Source: Phascolarctos cinereus | Lineage: Eukaryota; Chordata; Mammalia; Diprotodontia; Phascolarctidae | DNA length: 64,000 bases | Assembly (NCBI RefSeq): GCF_002099425.1 | Contig: NW_018344058.1 | Coordinates: 372,001-436,000 of the forward strand | Reading direction: 5' to 3' | In this document: one piece after another, positions 1 through 10,868 of the stretch | Layout of the letters: every line of letters begins with the position of its first letter | Numbering within the stretch: the stretch's first letter is position 1 | Translations under genes and position numbers: made by a program | Notes under the pieces: generated by a model | The model's database searches: none | Seen by the model: the letters and a program-made list of their open reading frames with translations, nothing else | What the model was told of the DNA's origin: nothing

Positions 1-544
1 AGAACTTAGCTGCTAGTCATTGCAACAGTGCAATGATACTCTCTCCCCACCCAAAAAAAAAATCTGGGATATTATTCTAACTCACCATATCTCTAGGACA
101 AGGCCACATGTGGCCTTCTGGGTCCTCAAGTGCCTCAGGTACTCCACTCCTGCTGTAGGATATCTCTGCCTGTTTTTCAGAACTATGTTAGAAGTTAAAT
201 TAGTTACAATCTTAATTTCATGGCGTCATTTAAACAATGAAATACCTAAGTAGACTTTTTGGGATACCACCCAACAAGTGATCATTCAGTCTTTAATCTA
301 AATCAAGTTCAGTGTCTTTGAAAACAGCAGGCATGTAGACTGCACAAAGGCTCTAATGTTTGTTATTAAGAATCTAATGAGATCCCTTGGGTGTGACACG
401 GTAGTGGGTACTATACATTTATATTAAATAATATATGTGATTGCTTCAGATAGATTCATAATCAAATGTGGAAGATTAAAAAAAGAACACAGTCTTAGAA
501 TTGTGAATTGGATTTTAGAAGTGAAAGGATCATGGAAATTGGTA

Positions 545-808
545 TGGCATGGTGCAAAGCCATGGAGTCAGGAAGCCTTAGATTCAACACAACTTCTGAT
601 ATTTACTTGCTTTGTGAAATAAGGAAAGGTGCAGTCTTCTAGCCTCAGTTTCTTCATGTGTAAAATGAAAATAATATCTGTATTATCTACTTCACAAAAT
701 TGTGAGATTCACATGAGATATGTAACGTACTATCAGTATCTTTGCCAAGAAAACCCCAAAAGTAGTGACAATGTGTCGGACATAATTGAAACAGCTGAAC
801 AGCAACAA
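545..808 (+). repeat. Mar-1-like CORE-SINE with BovB-type tail
   Basis: The head resembles a degenerate tRNA-derived/CORE region (TCAGTTTCTTCATGTGTAAAATG near 645-667 is the typical SINE core end). The 3' part reads TTTGCCAAGAAAACCCC, then GTCGGACATAATTGAAA, and ends near CTGAACAGCAAC, the tail shared by other copies in this window. Old and diverged. Confidence 0.75.
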
Positions 809-824
809 AAATGCCATATAATTG

Positions 825-955
825 TCAGCTATTACCATTATTTTCTAGTGCAGTCCCTCAGTTTATACAGGAGGAAACTGAAGACAGGAGAAGTTAAGTG
901 ACTTGTTCACTGCAGTGAAGCTAGTGCAAGGCCAGTGTGTGAATATAGAGTGCAC
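825..955 (-). repeat. MIR-type SINE fragment
   Basis: Contains the reverse-strand MIR core: GAGGAAACTGAAGACAGGAG, then AAGTTAAGTGACTTGTTCAC. Fragmentary and diverged. Confidence 0.6.
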
Positions 956-1266
956 TTGGGGAAATGAGCCTCAAAACTAGTCAAAGAAAACGTTCAGGAA
1001 ATCTGAGCAATGCTTTTAAGATTGGAGGGATGTCTTTTGGTAGAGGGGAGAAAAAAAGCTGTCTGAGGTATTCAGAAGAACTTGAGTAAATGTTGGAAAA
1101 TAAAGGCCACTGTAGGGAACATGAAGTTATGTTTCTTGATTGAAGAAGAATATCTGGGATATTGTATACAGACTGATACTTGGTCTGGCAGGGCAAAGCT
1201 CTAATACCCATTCAGACTTAGCAAATGCAAAAGTACTTGATTGATATATCCCTTGTCAAATTTTAG

Positions 1267-1360
1267 GAAACTCTACATCGTAAGAGAAAATAAAGCACTT
1301 CGAAAGAAATTCACAGACTATCAAACAAACGGTGAGATCATTTGCAGTCAGTGTGGCCAG
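1267..1360 (+). CDS. IFIH1: IFIH1 (MDA5) exon 15, part of the C-terminal RNA-binding domain
   Basis: MDA5 is the cytosolic helicase that binds long dsRNA and signals through MAVS to type I interferon. This exon starts after TTTTAG and ends CAG|GTAAG. The first base completes a split codon; 31 codons follow, reading [14 protein letters not shown]... [11 protein letters not shown], which matches the human segment [13 protein letters not shown]... NGEIICKCGQ closely. It encodes the second half of the zinc-binding C-terminal domain. The ligand pair that human MDA5 has as C-K-C (Cys962/Cys964) is C-S-Q-C here, one residue longer, as in the paralogue LGP2. The next exon joins in phase 0. Identity is very secure; the exon number follows the human gene. 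Confidence 0.96.
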
Positions 1361-1452
1361 GTAAGCCTGTTGTTTTTGTCATTTTTCAGCCAACAATCAG
1401 ACTTCATATACTATGTATATAACTTATGCCTTTTCTTTTCTTTTCTTTCCAG
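1361..1452 (+). other. IFIH1: IFIH1 intron 15 (92 bp)
   Basis: Short phase-0 intron with canonical GTAAGC donor and a strong pyrimidine tract (TTTTCTTTTCTTTTCTTTCC) before AG at 1451-1452. It is unusually short for this genome, where most neighbouring introns are kilobases long. Confidence 0.93.
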
Positions 1453-1632
1453 GCCTGGGGAACTATGATGGTGAACAAAGGTTTAGACTTACCTTGTCTC
1501 AAAATAAAAAATTTTGTGGTGGCTTTTAAAAATAATTCCCAAAAGAAACAGTACAAAAAGTGGGTGGAATTGCCCATGATGTTTCCAAAGCTTGACTACA
1601 CAGAACATTGTATGTTTAGTGATGAAGATTAA
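1453..1632 (+). CDS. IFIH1: IFIH1 (MDA5) terminal coding exon 16
   Basis: Final coding exon: 59 codons and a TAA stop at 1630-1632. It reads [20 protein letters not shown]..., then [11 protein letters not shown], and ends MFSDED; human MDA5 ends LFSDED at residue 1025. The stretch forms the last strands of the C-terminal regulatory domain that contacts the dsRNA stem. The basic run QKKQYKKW is kept, as is the acidic tail. Human Cys1018/Cys1019 appear here as H-C. No frameshift or internal stop. It splices in phase 0 from the preceding exon. Identity is essentially certain from near-complete match to mammalian MDA5. Confidence 0.97.
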   Translation, partial: AWGTMMVNKGLDLPCLKIKNFVVAFKNNSQKKQYKKWVELPMMFPKLDYTEHCMFSDED

Positions 1633-2050
1633 CATGGACTTGATATTCTCTAAATTCTTTAAACTTTATATTTTTACAAAGAATACAGTCATATTTTTGC
1701 AATGATTGTACCAGAGCATTGGGAGAATGAATGAGAACATTTCTTTAAATCATTTTGAGCTCTTTGAAGAATGATATTCTGTCAGTTTTCATATTATCCA
1801 TGTTATTAGTGAGCAGATGAAAAAAGAATCCACAAAGCCATATTTGATTAATATAGGAGCTAGCATCACATAATGCTGAGAAACTTAGAATAGGCTTGGT
1901 TTGTAACTCACTACCCTAGTATTTTCTGCGAGGGTCATGACAATTGGCAGGAAAATTACCAAAAAAGACAGAAACTCAGAAGGAAAAGAATCGAAAGAGA
2001 CAAGTCTTAGCAAATCAGGATCTAAATAAATAAGACATTCTTATATATCA
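1633..2050 (+). other. IFIH1: IFIH1 3' UTR (end approximate)
   Basis: AT-rich sequence following the stop. The most convincing polyadenylation signal I see is AATAAA at 2025-2030, with a T/GT-rich stretch downstream. An earlier weaker variant, GAATACAG near 1680, could also be used. The end is therefore a guess. Confidence 0.55.
2025..2030 (+). terminator. IFIH1: Candidate IFIH1 polyadenylation signal
   Basis: Canonical AATAAA about 390 bases after the stop codon, the first such hexamer downstream. Not proven; transcript ends would decide. Confidence 0.45.
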
Positions 2051-2659
2051 GTCAGTGCTATTATTTATTCCCAATTTTCATTTCCTCATCTCTGCTAATA
2101 TATACAGCAAAGAGATAATGTTTGCCTCTTTCTTTTCAGGAGTAGCAACCTTCTTGTGGCCATTCCACTCTCACATTTCCTAGTTCCCATAAAAGCCAAT
2201 GAGAACAAGCAAGCATTGGTTATGTGGGTCATTGAACATTCCCTGAGCAGACAGAACAACCCCAGTTAAAAACACTCCTCCCTTTTCCTCAAAAAAAAGT
2301 GAGGACCAGCAACTATAATCGGTTTTTGTCAATGAACGATAATTACTGAATTACATTAGCTGGCTTGCTACAAGAGTACAGTTCTCTCCTGATATATCAA
2401 GAAGAGAAATTTTGGCTACTTACTGAAGATTCTTCCTTCTTCTCTACTTCAGTTTAGAGACATAAACTTGATTAGCATCATGTTCTTTTGATTTTTTTTG
2501 ATGATATCTAGATCTGTATGGATATTGATTAACAATATTTATCATATGAAATGCAAAAAGGATAAGTTAAGCTATTCTTCCCCTCAAAAAAATGCCTCCA
2601 AAGAACTCCTACAAGCTATAGAGGAAGTAGAATAGTCTTTAAGTGGCCTCTGGAAACTG
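2051..2659. other. Intergenic sequence, nothing recognised
   Basis: AT-rich DNA just downstream of IFIH1. I see no exon, repeat family or RNA gene that I can name. Confidence 0.5.
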
Positions 2660-2935
2660 TACAAGAATTTATTGTTGTTTAGTCGTTTCAGTTATGGGAA
2701 GCTCTTCGTGACTCCATTTGGAGTTTTCTTGGCAAAGATACTTGAGTGGTTTGTTATTTCCTTTGCCAGTTCATTTCATAGATGAGGAACTGAGGCAAAC
2801 AGGATTAAATGACTTCTCTAGCGTCACACAGCTAGTAAATGTCTGAGGCCAGACTCTTAGAAGATGAGTCTTCCTGATTCCAAGCCTAGTGCTCTATCCA
2901 CTGTACTACCTAGCTACGTCTGTACAAGGGTAACA
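2660..2935 (-). repeat. Mar-1-like CORE-SINE with BovB-type tail
   Basis: On the minus strand a complete copy: tRNA-like head at the right (TGTACTACCTAGCTACGT read in reverse), CORE region (GAGGAACTGAGGCAAACAGG), and at the left the tail ATTGTTGTTTAGTCGTTTCAG with GGAGTTTTCTTGGCAAAGAT. The tail resembles BovB LINE 3' ends, as known for Mar-1. Confidence 0.82.
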
Positions 2936-3584
2936 AAACATAAAAATAGCTAAGTGAATTGCTATGAATTTTTGAAATATCAGTAAACATCAGATTTTTT
3001 TCATCTAGGTTTCCCAGTGATTTCTTCAATTCAAAAATCAGTTGTTTTTCAAAAATCTCAAGATACATATCTCAAATATTCCAAATTTTTATGTATAATA
3101 GTGCCTAAAAATGAAAATTGGTGGTGACTGACATTTTATTCAGAAAGAAAAACTAATCTTCATTAATTTTCATACTTATTATTGCTGCTATTGAATAGTA
3201 AATGTCCAGAAGCATGTTAGACACTTTATAGAACATGCACATACATTATCCCTGTCCTACAAATGCAGTTCTCTTAGGTTGATTATGCTATTGGTGAAAT
3301 ATCTGCAAAGTACAATTCCACATTGGCATTTTATCATGTTTCACAAGAGAGGAAAAAAAGTGTACATGGGGGGAAAATCTATTGCACTTTCTACTACTTT
3401 TATACACATATATTTTATTTGTCTTACACTGCAGTGTGTGTGTGTGGTATCTTAAACGGAATTGTAAGCTTCTTGTAGACTTATTTTTCAAGCATTCATT
3501 AAGCAACTCCTATGTAGGTATGAACTGTGCTGATATTTGCATCTCTCTTCTAGCTCAGTGCATTGCACGGAATGGAAGCTTTAG
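2936..3584. other. Intergenic sequence, nothing recognised
   Basis: AT-rich, with a short GT run near 3435-3446. No gene or repeat family recognised. Confidence 0.45.
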
Positions 3585-3785
3585 AATGGGGTTCTTAACC
3601 TAGAGTCAATGAACTTTTAAAAGCATTTTAATAACTGCATTTCAAGTAATCATTACCTTTGTAATCCAATGTAGTTTACTTTATGCCATTACAGACATTC
3701 TGAGAAGGGATCCATTGGCTTCACTACACTGCCAAAAAAAGTCTGTGACCCAAAACAGGTCATGAAGCACTGCTTTAAAATAGAA
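3585..3785 (+). mobile_element. Non-autonomous DNA transposon remnant, copy 1
   Basis: Starts AATGGGGTTCTTAACCTAGA and ends with a degraded complement of that motif (GACCCAAAACAGGTCATGAAG). The interior (ACCTTTGTAATCCAATGTA ... CTGAGAAGGGATCCATTGGCTTC) aligns with a second copy near 4685-4860. Short terminal inverted repeats and the lack of a poly-A tail suggest a hAT-type MITE; the family name is not certain. Confidence 0.5.
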
Positions 3786-3787
3786 AG

Positions 3788-3905
3788 AAGTTCCTTAAGA
3801 GCAGGAATTGTTTAACTCTTTGTTTTTGTAGGCATAGAACCTAGCACAGTGCCTGACACATAGTAGGTCTTTAATAAATGCTTGTTGATTGACTGATGAA
3901 TGCTT
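3788..3905 (+). repeat. L2 LINE 3' tail
   Basis: Typical L2 terminus: TTAAGAGCAGGAATTG, then GCACAGTGCCTGACACATAG and TTAATAAATGCTTGTTGATTG. Confidence 0.75.
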
Positions 3906-4261
3906 AATTGGAAGTGTGCATGATTGAGCCTGTAGTGTTTTATTTTCATTTTGTAGTAATGGTGCCATATCACCCCAGTGTAAGTCACAGCAAAGAAAAT
4001 AGCTTATTAACATCTAACAAGGATGCACCATTTGTGTACATTTTTCCTTTTGCATTTTTGATTAGATACAATTTCACCTTATTGCCCATTCTCAATAAAC
4101 CTTGTATAAAGATGGGTAGTCCTAGATTTCAGGTTGCTTAGATGAATATAAGGAGGAATTAAAACCGTTGAGGAAAGAGATCTAAAAAGGAAGTACGGTG
4201 ACAGAATCTTTCAAGGAACCACAGTTCTCAGGGTTATTCTAGAGAAATTGCAAACTGATCT

Positions 4262-4492
4262 TTGTTGATCCCTAGCTTCCTTCCAAGCACAACTCAGGTA
4301 CCACCTCTTCTATAAGGCCTTCCCTGATTCCCCAAATTATTTGCACTTTATCCTTTTTGAAATTACTTTGTATTTACTTATTTTTGTATATGTTATTTCC
4401 TCCAGTAGAATGTAAACTCCTCAAATCTAAGGATTGTTTTATTTTTATCCTCTGTAGTAGATAATAAATGTTGGTTGAATTAAAATGAATTA
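4262..4492 (+). repeat. L2 LINE 3' end
   Basis: Reads ACCACCTCTTCTATAAGGCC, TTCCCTGATTCCCC and ends GATAATAAATGTTGGTTG, the L2 3' UTR pattern. Confidence 0.75.
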
Positions 4493-4684
4493 CTATTTCC
4501 ATTAGTCTAAATGTTCATTTTGTAACACAGACAATGTTAAATTATCATGTGATATTCAATGCTCAGGTACTGTTTTCAAATTCTTACTTTACCTAGAAGC
4601 TAGATGCTTGCTCAAGAAACTAGCAGAATTTTAAAGGAACTACCCACATTAAAAGAAAAAATGAATTATAGACTAAACATGGAA

Positions 4685-4862
4685 CTCATAAATTTGTTTT
4701 GTAAACTGTGTTGATAGTGGCATTTTAGATTGGTATCCTTTGTAATCCTATGTATTCTATATATTTAAAAATATTTTTCTGAGAAAGGGTTCATAGGCTT
4801 CCCCAAACTGCAAAAGGAAACTGGGACCCACAAAAGGGTTAATAACTCCTGGATTCAGTCAT
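4685..4862 (+). mobile_element. Non-autonomous DNA transposon remnant, copy 2
   Basis: Shares CCTTTGTAATCCTATGTATT and CTGAGAAAGGGTTCATAGGC with the copy at 3585-3785 and keeps a clearer right end (AAAAGGGTTAATAACTCC). Left end is truncated. Confidence 0.5.
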
Positions 4863-5219
4863 TACCCGTTGTAGCTATTATTCAGATATTTATCCTAGCA
4901 CTTGAGGGAGTCTCACACTCATGCCTTTGTGATCACGAATAGAAAAATTTCTGTCACTTTCATTAATAAATAATTATTGAGCATCCATAGGGGCTAACTG
5001 GATCTATGAGGTTTGAAAAGTTTTAATCAGATATGGTCTTTGTCCTCTAGTACTTGTAATGACTATTTTGTTGATCTAGCCAAATAGTAATGGAAAAGCA
5101 TTGAGCTTCAAAAAAGAGTAGTCAGATATTAAATGGTGAGGAGTATCAATATGAGAAAATTTCATTTCTTTAAATTTCTTTAGAGTGCAGAATTCATTGT
5201 TAACCAAGCAAGTAGAATT
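4863..5219. other. Intergenic sequence, nothing recognised
   Basis: No gene, SINE or LINE segment recognised in this stretch. Confidence 0.4.
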
Positions 5220-5812
5220 TGGCCATTCTAGTCCAGGTTCCCATAACCTCTGGCATGGACCACTGGAATAGCCTCCTGATTGTTTTCCTTCTCATTTTTT
5301 TTTTCTAATCCATCCTCCACATGGCTGTCAAAGTGATTTCCCTAAAGCACAAGTCTAACTTCCATAAGTAAACTCCAATGGTTCTCTACTGTTTCTAGGA
5401 TCAGGTTTCTAGGATCTAGGATTTTGGTTCATATGAAGCCCTTACACAACACTATGCTAATCCACCTCTTTAGTTTTATTATACAGTACTCACTTCACAC
5501 ACAGCCAAACCAGCCTTACTGGTTCTCATGGGACACTCCATATCTCATCAATCGTCATGCTCGTCCCCTGTACCTGGAATTCACTCCCTCCTCAGCTTAA
5601 GCACCAAATAGACAAACTTCCTTGCCAGAGTCTCACTCCTAGCTTAATGCCTCCACCTCTCCCCACTTTTTAAAACTGTTTGATAAATACCTAAGTATGT
5701 ATATTCTGTGTCTCCCAACTGGTAGTTCCTTGAACTGTTTCACTTTTTGACTTTGTATCTTCAGTACCTAACCCAGCACCTGACTCAGGGTCCATCAGTG
5801 TTCTGATTTGTT
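5220..5812 (+). repeat. L2 LINE fragment
   Basis: L2 ORF2-end and 3' UTR: GGAATAGCCTCCTGATTG, TCCATCCTCCACATGGCTGT, AAGTGATTTCCCTAAAGCAC, TGGAATTCACTCCCTCCT. No intact reading frame. Confidence 0.8.
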
Positions 5813-6239
5813 AGAGTAAGGAATCCCCTGAAGTGGTCCTGTGGATTTGAATTTGCACTATGCAAATTTTAACTATGAAAATATAGTAATTAGTTCCAGC
5901 CCAGTGGAAATACATATGCCAATTCGACTAATATGAACACTTCAAGGAATTTATTTATTCATAATAATTGGGACTTAGCTAATAAATGCTCATGGTCTGA
6001 TTGATTGTCTTTGATATGTTTTTGAATTCCATACTTCATATTGTTTTAAGTCATTGGTTATTAAAAAAGAATAATAATAAAAGCCAAAGAGGAGATTTGT
6101 AGTTCTTTAAATTTTTAGATGTTTGCTACCAAATGTGTCATAAACTCCTTTTCTTTTTGTTATGTTTACTTTTGATCTTTTGGCATGTGGGTTTTATTTA
6201 TTCACCTCTTGCAATGACATTCTCTTATTTGCTTATACT
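5813..6239. other. Intergenic sequence with a short L2 tail
   Basis: Mostly unassigned AT-rich DNA; GCTAATAAATGCTCATGGTC near 5980 looks like the very end of an L2 element. Confidence 0.4.
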
Positions 6240-6910
6240 GAGACCTTGAAATCATTTTTGATTTCTCCCTTAGCTCATCCTTCATTCTCTAAGTCCTATT
6301 GATTTTACCTCTGCGATAAAAATCCTATCTCTGACATTTACTGAATGAGTGACTCTGGGCAAATAAATCCCTTATCCTCCCTGTGATTGAGTTTCCTCAT
6401 CTGTAAAATTTAGGGGTTGGAGTCTATGGAATCTAAGGTCCCTTTCAGCTTTAATCTTTGATCCTATGATCTTGTGATCTGACATCCAATCCTCTCCCTT
6501 TCTTTACAACTTGCCTGCTCAACCCCTTGAGTACCTCTTAACTGTTTGCAGCAATAGCTTCTTAGCAGATCTCCCCACTTCCAACCAATCTTTTCTTCAA
6601 CCCATCCTACACCCTACTGTCAGGTTAGACTCCCTAATGCCCAAGTCTGATCACAATCTATCCCCCAAACTGCCCATACTTTGTTCTTGCCTGAAATACT
6701 CTCTGCCTTTTTAAATTCTATCCATCTTTCAAGTCCTTAAGGAAATGTTACCTTTTTCGTCAAACCTTCTTCGACCATCCCAATCAGAAGTGGTAACTTC
6801 CTCCCATGAGCGCTTATTACACATTATTCATATTTTATCCAATTATGTCCTTTAAAAATAGCTGATGTATTTGTCTTATTGTATTTTACCAACTAGACTA
6901 TAGGCTTCTT
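6240..6910 (+). repeat. L2 LINE fragment interrupted by a MIR
   Basis: Two L2 blocks (about 6240-6335 and 6485-6910; TAGCTTCTTAGCAGATCTCC, CCCAAGTCTGATCACAATCT) flank the MIR listed next. The open stretches in this block are LINE remnants, not genes. Confidence 0.75.
6336..6482 (+). repeat. MIR-type SINE inside L2
   Basis: GAGTGACTCTGGGCAAATAA, GAGTTTCCTCATCTGTAAAA and the 3' piece GGAATCTAAGGTCCCTTTCAG mark a MIR-type SINE inserted into the L2 copy. Confidence 0.7.
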
Positions 6911-6914
6911 TATT

Positions 6915-7785
6915 TCCGTGGCTTCAATTATTTCCATGTATTGGCAGTGCATGGAAGTCATACAGATGTCTCCCAAATCTATATCTTTCACTCTGACCTC
7001 TCTGAGTTTTAGGCTTGCCTCCAAGCTGTGTCCAGGACACCACTGGTGCCTCAAACAAAATATGTCCAAAGTTGAGCTTATTATCTTCCCTGCCCCTTGC
7101 TCTGTATTATTGTATTATTTATGTATTATCACTGCATCATTTCTCTCTGTGGTACCACCAGCCTCCTATATTCACAACTTGAGGTTCTTTTTAACTTTTC
7201 TCCCATTATCTCTCATGTTTAATGTTTGCCATCTCTGCTACCTCTCTCATTTCAGCCCCTTTCTCTCAAGAGTAATGTGCTTCCACCCTTTTACATGCCC
7301 TCATTTCCACCTTCATGGATTATTTATTGCAATAGCTTCCTAACAGGTATTCCCATTTCACCTCCAGCTGCCCTCCAATCTATTCTTCATGCCATGGCCA
7401 GAATAATCTTTTTTTTTTCTGTGCATAGGTATATAGTTATATCGCTTTGCTACTCAGAAATCTAAAGTTTTTCTCTACTTGAGTTAAAAATCAAAGTTCT
7501 TTCCCTAGCATGCAACCCAGAACAGAAAGAAGCAAAAAAGTAAACTGTTTTCAGCCTAAAGTCATTACCACCCTCTATACACTCTCTATACCAGGCAAAT
7601 GGGACTATTATTTTCTGGCCCCTAACTATGTATATGTTTTTCCAGTTCTGCCTTTACTCATGCTATTCCCAATACCCCCTTTTTTTGCCTTTTTGAGTAT
7701 TTTCATCTAACTATTACAGTGTATCTCAAATGCCACCTACTTCAGGAAGCCTTCTTTGCTTCTCTTTCAATAACAAAAAATTATC
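6915..7785 (+). repeat. L2 LINE fragment
   Basis: Long L2 segment: ATATGTCCAAAGTTGAGCTT (the decayed 'MSKVELI' stretch), TTGCAATAGCTTCCTAACAG, CTCAAATGCCACCTACTTCAGG. A 141-codon open frame beginning at 6918 lies in it but is only decayed LINE sequence. Confidence 0.8.
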
Positions 7786-7787
7786 AT

Positions 7788-8030
7788 TGCTCACATTTAT
7801 ATGCTACTTTTAGGCTTATAAAGTACTTCACGTGCATTTTTTTTCTTTTCATCTTTACAATAGCATCATGAGGCAGGCAGGTACTATAGATATCATATTC
7901 ATTTCATAGATGAGGAAGTAGCCTCTGAAAGGTTAAGTGACTGGCCCCTGGTAATTACTGGAAATGAGATTCAAAGCCTCACCTGACTTAATGGTCTAAA
8001 ACTCTTTCTATTGTAACATATTGTCTTCCC
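7788..8030 (-). repeat. MIR-type SINE
   Basis: Reverse-strand MIR: TAAAGTACTTCACGTGCATT, TTTCATAGATGAGGAAGTAG, AGGTTAAGTGACTGGCCCC. Confidence 0.75.
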
Positions 8031-8284
8031 CAGAATTTTTGTGATAATAACCATTGCTCACCCCAGACCCTCCCCAGACTTCACATAATATTTAGTCTTT
8101 ACAACTTTCTAATGTACCTTCTGTTGGTTGGGAGGATGTGGTTGTAGCAACATCCACTTTCACCCCCAGCCTGCCAACACCAGAGAAATAGGCGGGTGTG
8201 ACCCAGAGCTAAGCTCTAGCCAGTGCCTTGCATATATACATGTTCTTATTCAACATACATATACGTACACATATCATATTGTGT

Positions 8285-8670
8285 ACACATTAGAAGGTAA
8301 GATCTTTGACAGGAGGGATTATTTGATTCCTTGTCTTGCTATTCCTAGCAGCTACCACAGTCCCTGGTACGTAACAGATGATGGAGTGCTTATTGATTAA
8401 TTTATTGAGTATTGTGGTTATCTCTGCTTGAAACATCTTTTTGTACCAGAGATTTTATACTCTACAAAGGCTAGCACTGTACCCTTATCTAAGCTTTGTG
8501 TCTTCTCCAGTGCTCTTCACACACTTAATAAATTTTGTTGAATAAAGAAATGAATGAATAAATGGGCAATACTCTATCTTATTTTGGGTTTTTTCCAATC
8601 TGCCCTGGTATCTACCACAATGCCTTTAAGCACAAAAAAAAAGTTGTTTAATAAATGTTTGACAATGAAT
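8285..8670 (+). repeat. Cluster of L2 3' tails
   Basis: Three successive L2-like ends, finishing near 8400 (GTGCTTATTGATTAATT), 8565 (TTAATAAATTTTGTTGAAT) and 8670 (TTTAATAAATGTTTGACAA). Short and diverged. Confidence 0.6.
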
Positions 8671-8671
8671 A

Positions 8672-9924
8672 AAGAGATTCAATGAGATGCTCAAGTGCTT
8701 TATAACTGTTAAATGCTACATAAAGGTAAACTTTATTATTCCATCATGGGTCCCATAAAAAAAGACCATCTAGCTTGGGCAGGATGTGCCACAATTCTAG
8801 TATTGAGACCTGAGGTTTACTTCCAGTCCTCCATTAGGTATCAGAATAATACTGTGTAGAGGACATGAGTAAAAAGTGTAAAAAATAGTAATGTAAAAAA
8901 AGTTTTTAAAAAATGGAGTATATGCTGGTGATCTTAAGGACAAACCTAGTTCCACTTGGAGAGGCTCATTGCTAGAATGTTGGCCACTACGTGAGGTTTT
9001 TTTTTCTTTAAAGCAATTCAATGCTCTCTGCTAAGAATAATTGCGATCTACATTTTCAGAAAGAATTCTGTACCTGGCAAAATGATGGACACTTGAAATA
9101 TTATTGATAAAACATGCTTATTTTTCAAAGATTTTCATTCATAATCAATTTGATACTTGCCAAAGAAGCCCTGAACTCATTTAATAATTAGGTTACATAA
9201 GCCCTTTGGGTGGTAGAAGCTTCCCAAAATAAACATTCCTTGAAAGTAGTTACTTCAAAACTAATCTTCTGTCCTTCTTTGTACTTATCCTCACCTCTTT
9301 GTCCCATCTGCCTTTGACTACATATACAAGAAAGGAACAGATCACTGAATTATGTCTACACATTTTGACCATCTTATTAAGCAGTGCAAGTTACTACACA
9401 ATATATATTCAGCTTCAAGCACTGGAACATAAAGATGTTTGAAATGAATGGATTAGTCATATCACTGTCTGCTTTTTTTCTGAAGTGAATTCATGTAGCT
9501 TTATTTTCATTGGCATTATTCAATAATCAGAGCTACTTATCCTGTTCTTCCTCTGAAGTTGTCTTATAGTATCAGAGCTTGATCATACAGCCTACCCTAT
9601 CTTTATGAAATTGATTGACTATGTTCAAATTTGTAGAATTATAGGTTATCATTACTCTAAAAGGTATTTATCTTATTCTAAAAGTACAATCCGATCCATT
9701 CTTCAAGTCACTGATTGGGCAGGTATATTAAGTTAATTTTGTTACATAAGGCTGGACTAGGGAAAGATTTTGTTTTGGTTTTTCCTGATTAAGAATCCAC
9801 AAGAGAAAAACATCATCAAATGCCAAAAATAAACAATAGGTGAAAAAAGTTTTAAAAAAAAGTTTTGGGTTTTTCTTGTATATAGATTTCTTATGTCATA
9901 AGGTTTATTTGTTTCAGTTTAGCT
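8672..9924. other. Intergenic sequence, little recognised
   Basis: A MIR 3' piece may occupy 8685-8745 (AAGTGCTTTATAACTGTTAA). The remainder, to 9924, shows no gene or repeat that I can name. Confidence 0.4.
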
Positions 9925-10000
9925 TTAGTGCTAGAAGATTCTCATTTTATGCATGAAGCAACTGAGTCCTAGGGATGTTAAGTGACTTATTCTTGTATTA
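9925..10000 (-). repeat. MIR fragment
   Basis: TCTCATTTTATGCATGAAGC and GGATGTTAAGTGACTTATTC are a decayed reverse-strand MIR core. Confidence 0.5.
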
Positions 10001-10134
10001 TGGTTGGTAGTTGTGATTTTTCATTCAAGAAATACAACAAATAATAAAAGGTAAACTTTTTGTCTTCATATGTACTTATTAAGAACAAGAAATGAAAGGA
10101 GTTAGCAGGAAGGGGAGAGGCAGAGACAGACTGA

Positions 10135-10222
10135 CAATATATATGCATATTACATGTTATATATAAAATATGTACATATGTGATATATATATATATATAT
10201 GATATATAATATATAATATAAA
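10135..10222. repeat. AT-rich simple repeat (TATA/TATG)n
   Basis: Alternating TA with interspersed TATG, including a pure (TA)10-like run near 10182-10200. Largely self-complementary. Confidence 0.85.
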
Positions 10223-10499
10223 CAGACACAGAAGGAGATGGGAAGACAAATATAGTTTCACTGGAGAAAAGTAAAGTAATAATATGTACATGGTCAACGA
10301 CATACAGTAATTGGAAAGATATGGCTGCTAAAGATTTGTTAAGCCATACTGCATTTTCCAACTATTAGCATAAATAGCCATTGAAAACTGTCTTATGGAA
10401 TTAGAAGAAGGAGTCAGTATGTACACTGGAAATTTCCCATTAAATACTTACTTGCATTAAATACTAAACTTGTAGCTTGTCCAATTCAAGTCTATGAAT

Positions 10500-10689
10500 A
10501 TGGTTAAAAATTTATTATATGAAGAATATTATAATAGGTGCTGCAGGAGATAACAAATATGAGTAAGAAATAGGCCTTGCCCTCACGGAACATAATTTGA
10601 GTCAGTCTAGGGGCAGAACAAGTTTAGTTGCTTTAAGAAAATATGAACTTGCTATAGGTGAGGAAAGGTGAGGAGTATTATATTCTGGT
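10500..10689 (-). repeat. Possible L2/CR1-type LINE fragment
   Basis: GGTGCTGCAGGAGATAACAA and CTTGCCCTCACGGAACATAA resemble a widespread mammalian LINE segment seen again near 27010, 48600 and 13745. Low certainty. Confidence 0.4.
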
Positions 10690-10868
10690 GGAAGAAGCAA
10701 GCTTAAAATAACAAGAGCATAAATAGTCAAAGGATATGAGTAGCCAGTTTTCGCAGAAGGAAACACAAGTCATTAATACTCACTGGAAAAAATGTTCAGC
10801 TTCACTAATAATCAAAAAAACGTGCAAATAAAAACAACTATGAGGTACCACACATCCAGAAAAATTCC
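10690..10868 (+). repeat. Old L1 ORF2/3' end fragment, left part
   Basis: Reads AATAGTCAAAGGATATGAGT, then CACTAATAATCAAAAAAACG and CAACTATGAGGTACCACACA, the conserved L1 ORF2 C-terminal stretch. The L1 resumes after 11735, so 0.85 kb of other sequence was inserted later. Confidence 0.75.

Larger units (their letters stand above)
1..1266 (+). other. IFIH1: IFIH1 intron 14 (3' part), including acceptor
   Basis: Sequence upstream of the first recognisable IFIH1 exon. It ends in a pyrimidine-rich stretch and TTTTAG at 1261-1266, a normal acceptor. It holds a Mar-1-like SINE (about 545-808) and an old MIR fragment (about 825-955), listed separately; no other exon could be recognised here. The intron number assumes the 16-exon human gene model. 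Confidence 0.8.

Noticed and set aside
6918-7343. 141-codon open frame
   Set aside because: Runs through L2 LINE sequence in a frame with no family match as a gene; chance opening.
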